Assembly (NCBI GenBank): GCA_964016985.1
Contig: OZ024823.1
Location: 131,026,112 to 131,090,111, forward strand
Length of the DNA stretch: 64,000 bases
Source of the DNA: Anodontia alba
Taxonomy: Eukaryota > Mollusca > Bivalvia > Lucinida > Lucinidae
Reading direction: 5' to 3'
Content: more notes on this DNA, generated by a model
Told to the model about the DNA's origin: nothing
The model's input: only the letters and a program-made list of their open reading frames with translations
The model's database searches: none
DNA letters: not shown here
Position numbering within the stretch: position 1 is the stretch's first letter

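Overview
The window looks like an intronic stretch of a mollusc, most probably bivalve, genome. It is AT-rich, has short exons separated by kilobase introns with GT-AG ends, and is packed with foldback MITEs, tRNA-derived SINEs and mobile elements carrying internal minisatellites of the kind described in bivalves. The assignment rests on repeat style and is an inference; no species can be named.

One gene dominates. On the plus strand 22 coding exons (492 to beyond 64000) belong to one transcript that is open at both window edges. They form a strict four-exon cycle, called here A-B-C-D, repeated five times and started a sixth time. A (about 70-83 codons) is Cys-rich with a C-x6-C-x4-CC core. 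B (43 or 55 bp) is a short linker. C (about 49-57 codons) carries three Cys. D (about 44-62 codons) looks helical and has a single Cys. Intron phases repeat exactly (A/B phase 1, B/C phase 2, C/D phase 1, D/A phase 1), so every complete module is in frame: 189, 216, 202, 196 and 193 residues. I do not recognise the family. The Cys pattern suggests a large extracellular or secreted tandem-domain protein, but neither N-terminus nor C-terminus is in the window, so signal peptide and anchor cannot be judged.

Layout: module 1 at 492-5400, module 2 at 9330-19388, module 3 at 21163-31175, module 4 at 32596-44247, module 5 at 45719-60292, module 6 from 62119 to the window end. Module 1 is the most degenerate: it has lost Cys in pairs and its D exon is truncated. 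Module 6 has its A and B exons fused.

The introns hold at least ten families of palindromic (foldback) elements. These include a ~242-bp near-perfect palindrome with CAG/CTG target duplications (six copies), TA-flanked families, and several families with different outer arms but the same hairpin apex. Other residents are a decayed Tc1-type transposase (23840-24842), the 3' end of a LINE reverse transcriptase (33603-34080), and a DIRS-like reverse transcriptase/RNase H fragment on the minus strand (about 39601-41388) whose domain order is permuted and which ends next to exon C4. There are also tRNA-head SINEs and long minisatellite-bearing elements at 11102, 16595, 29300, 49384, 51620, 54528 and 56720. 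One interval (about 47985-48440) looks unlike the repeats around it and is a candidate regulatory element.
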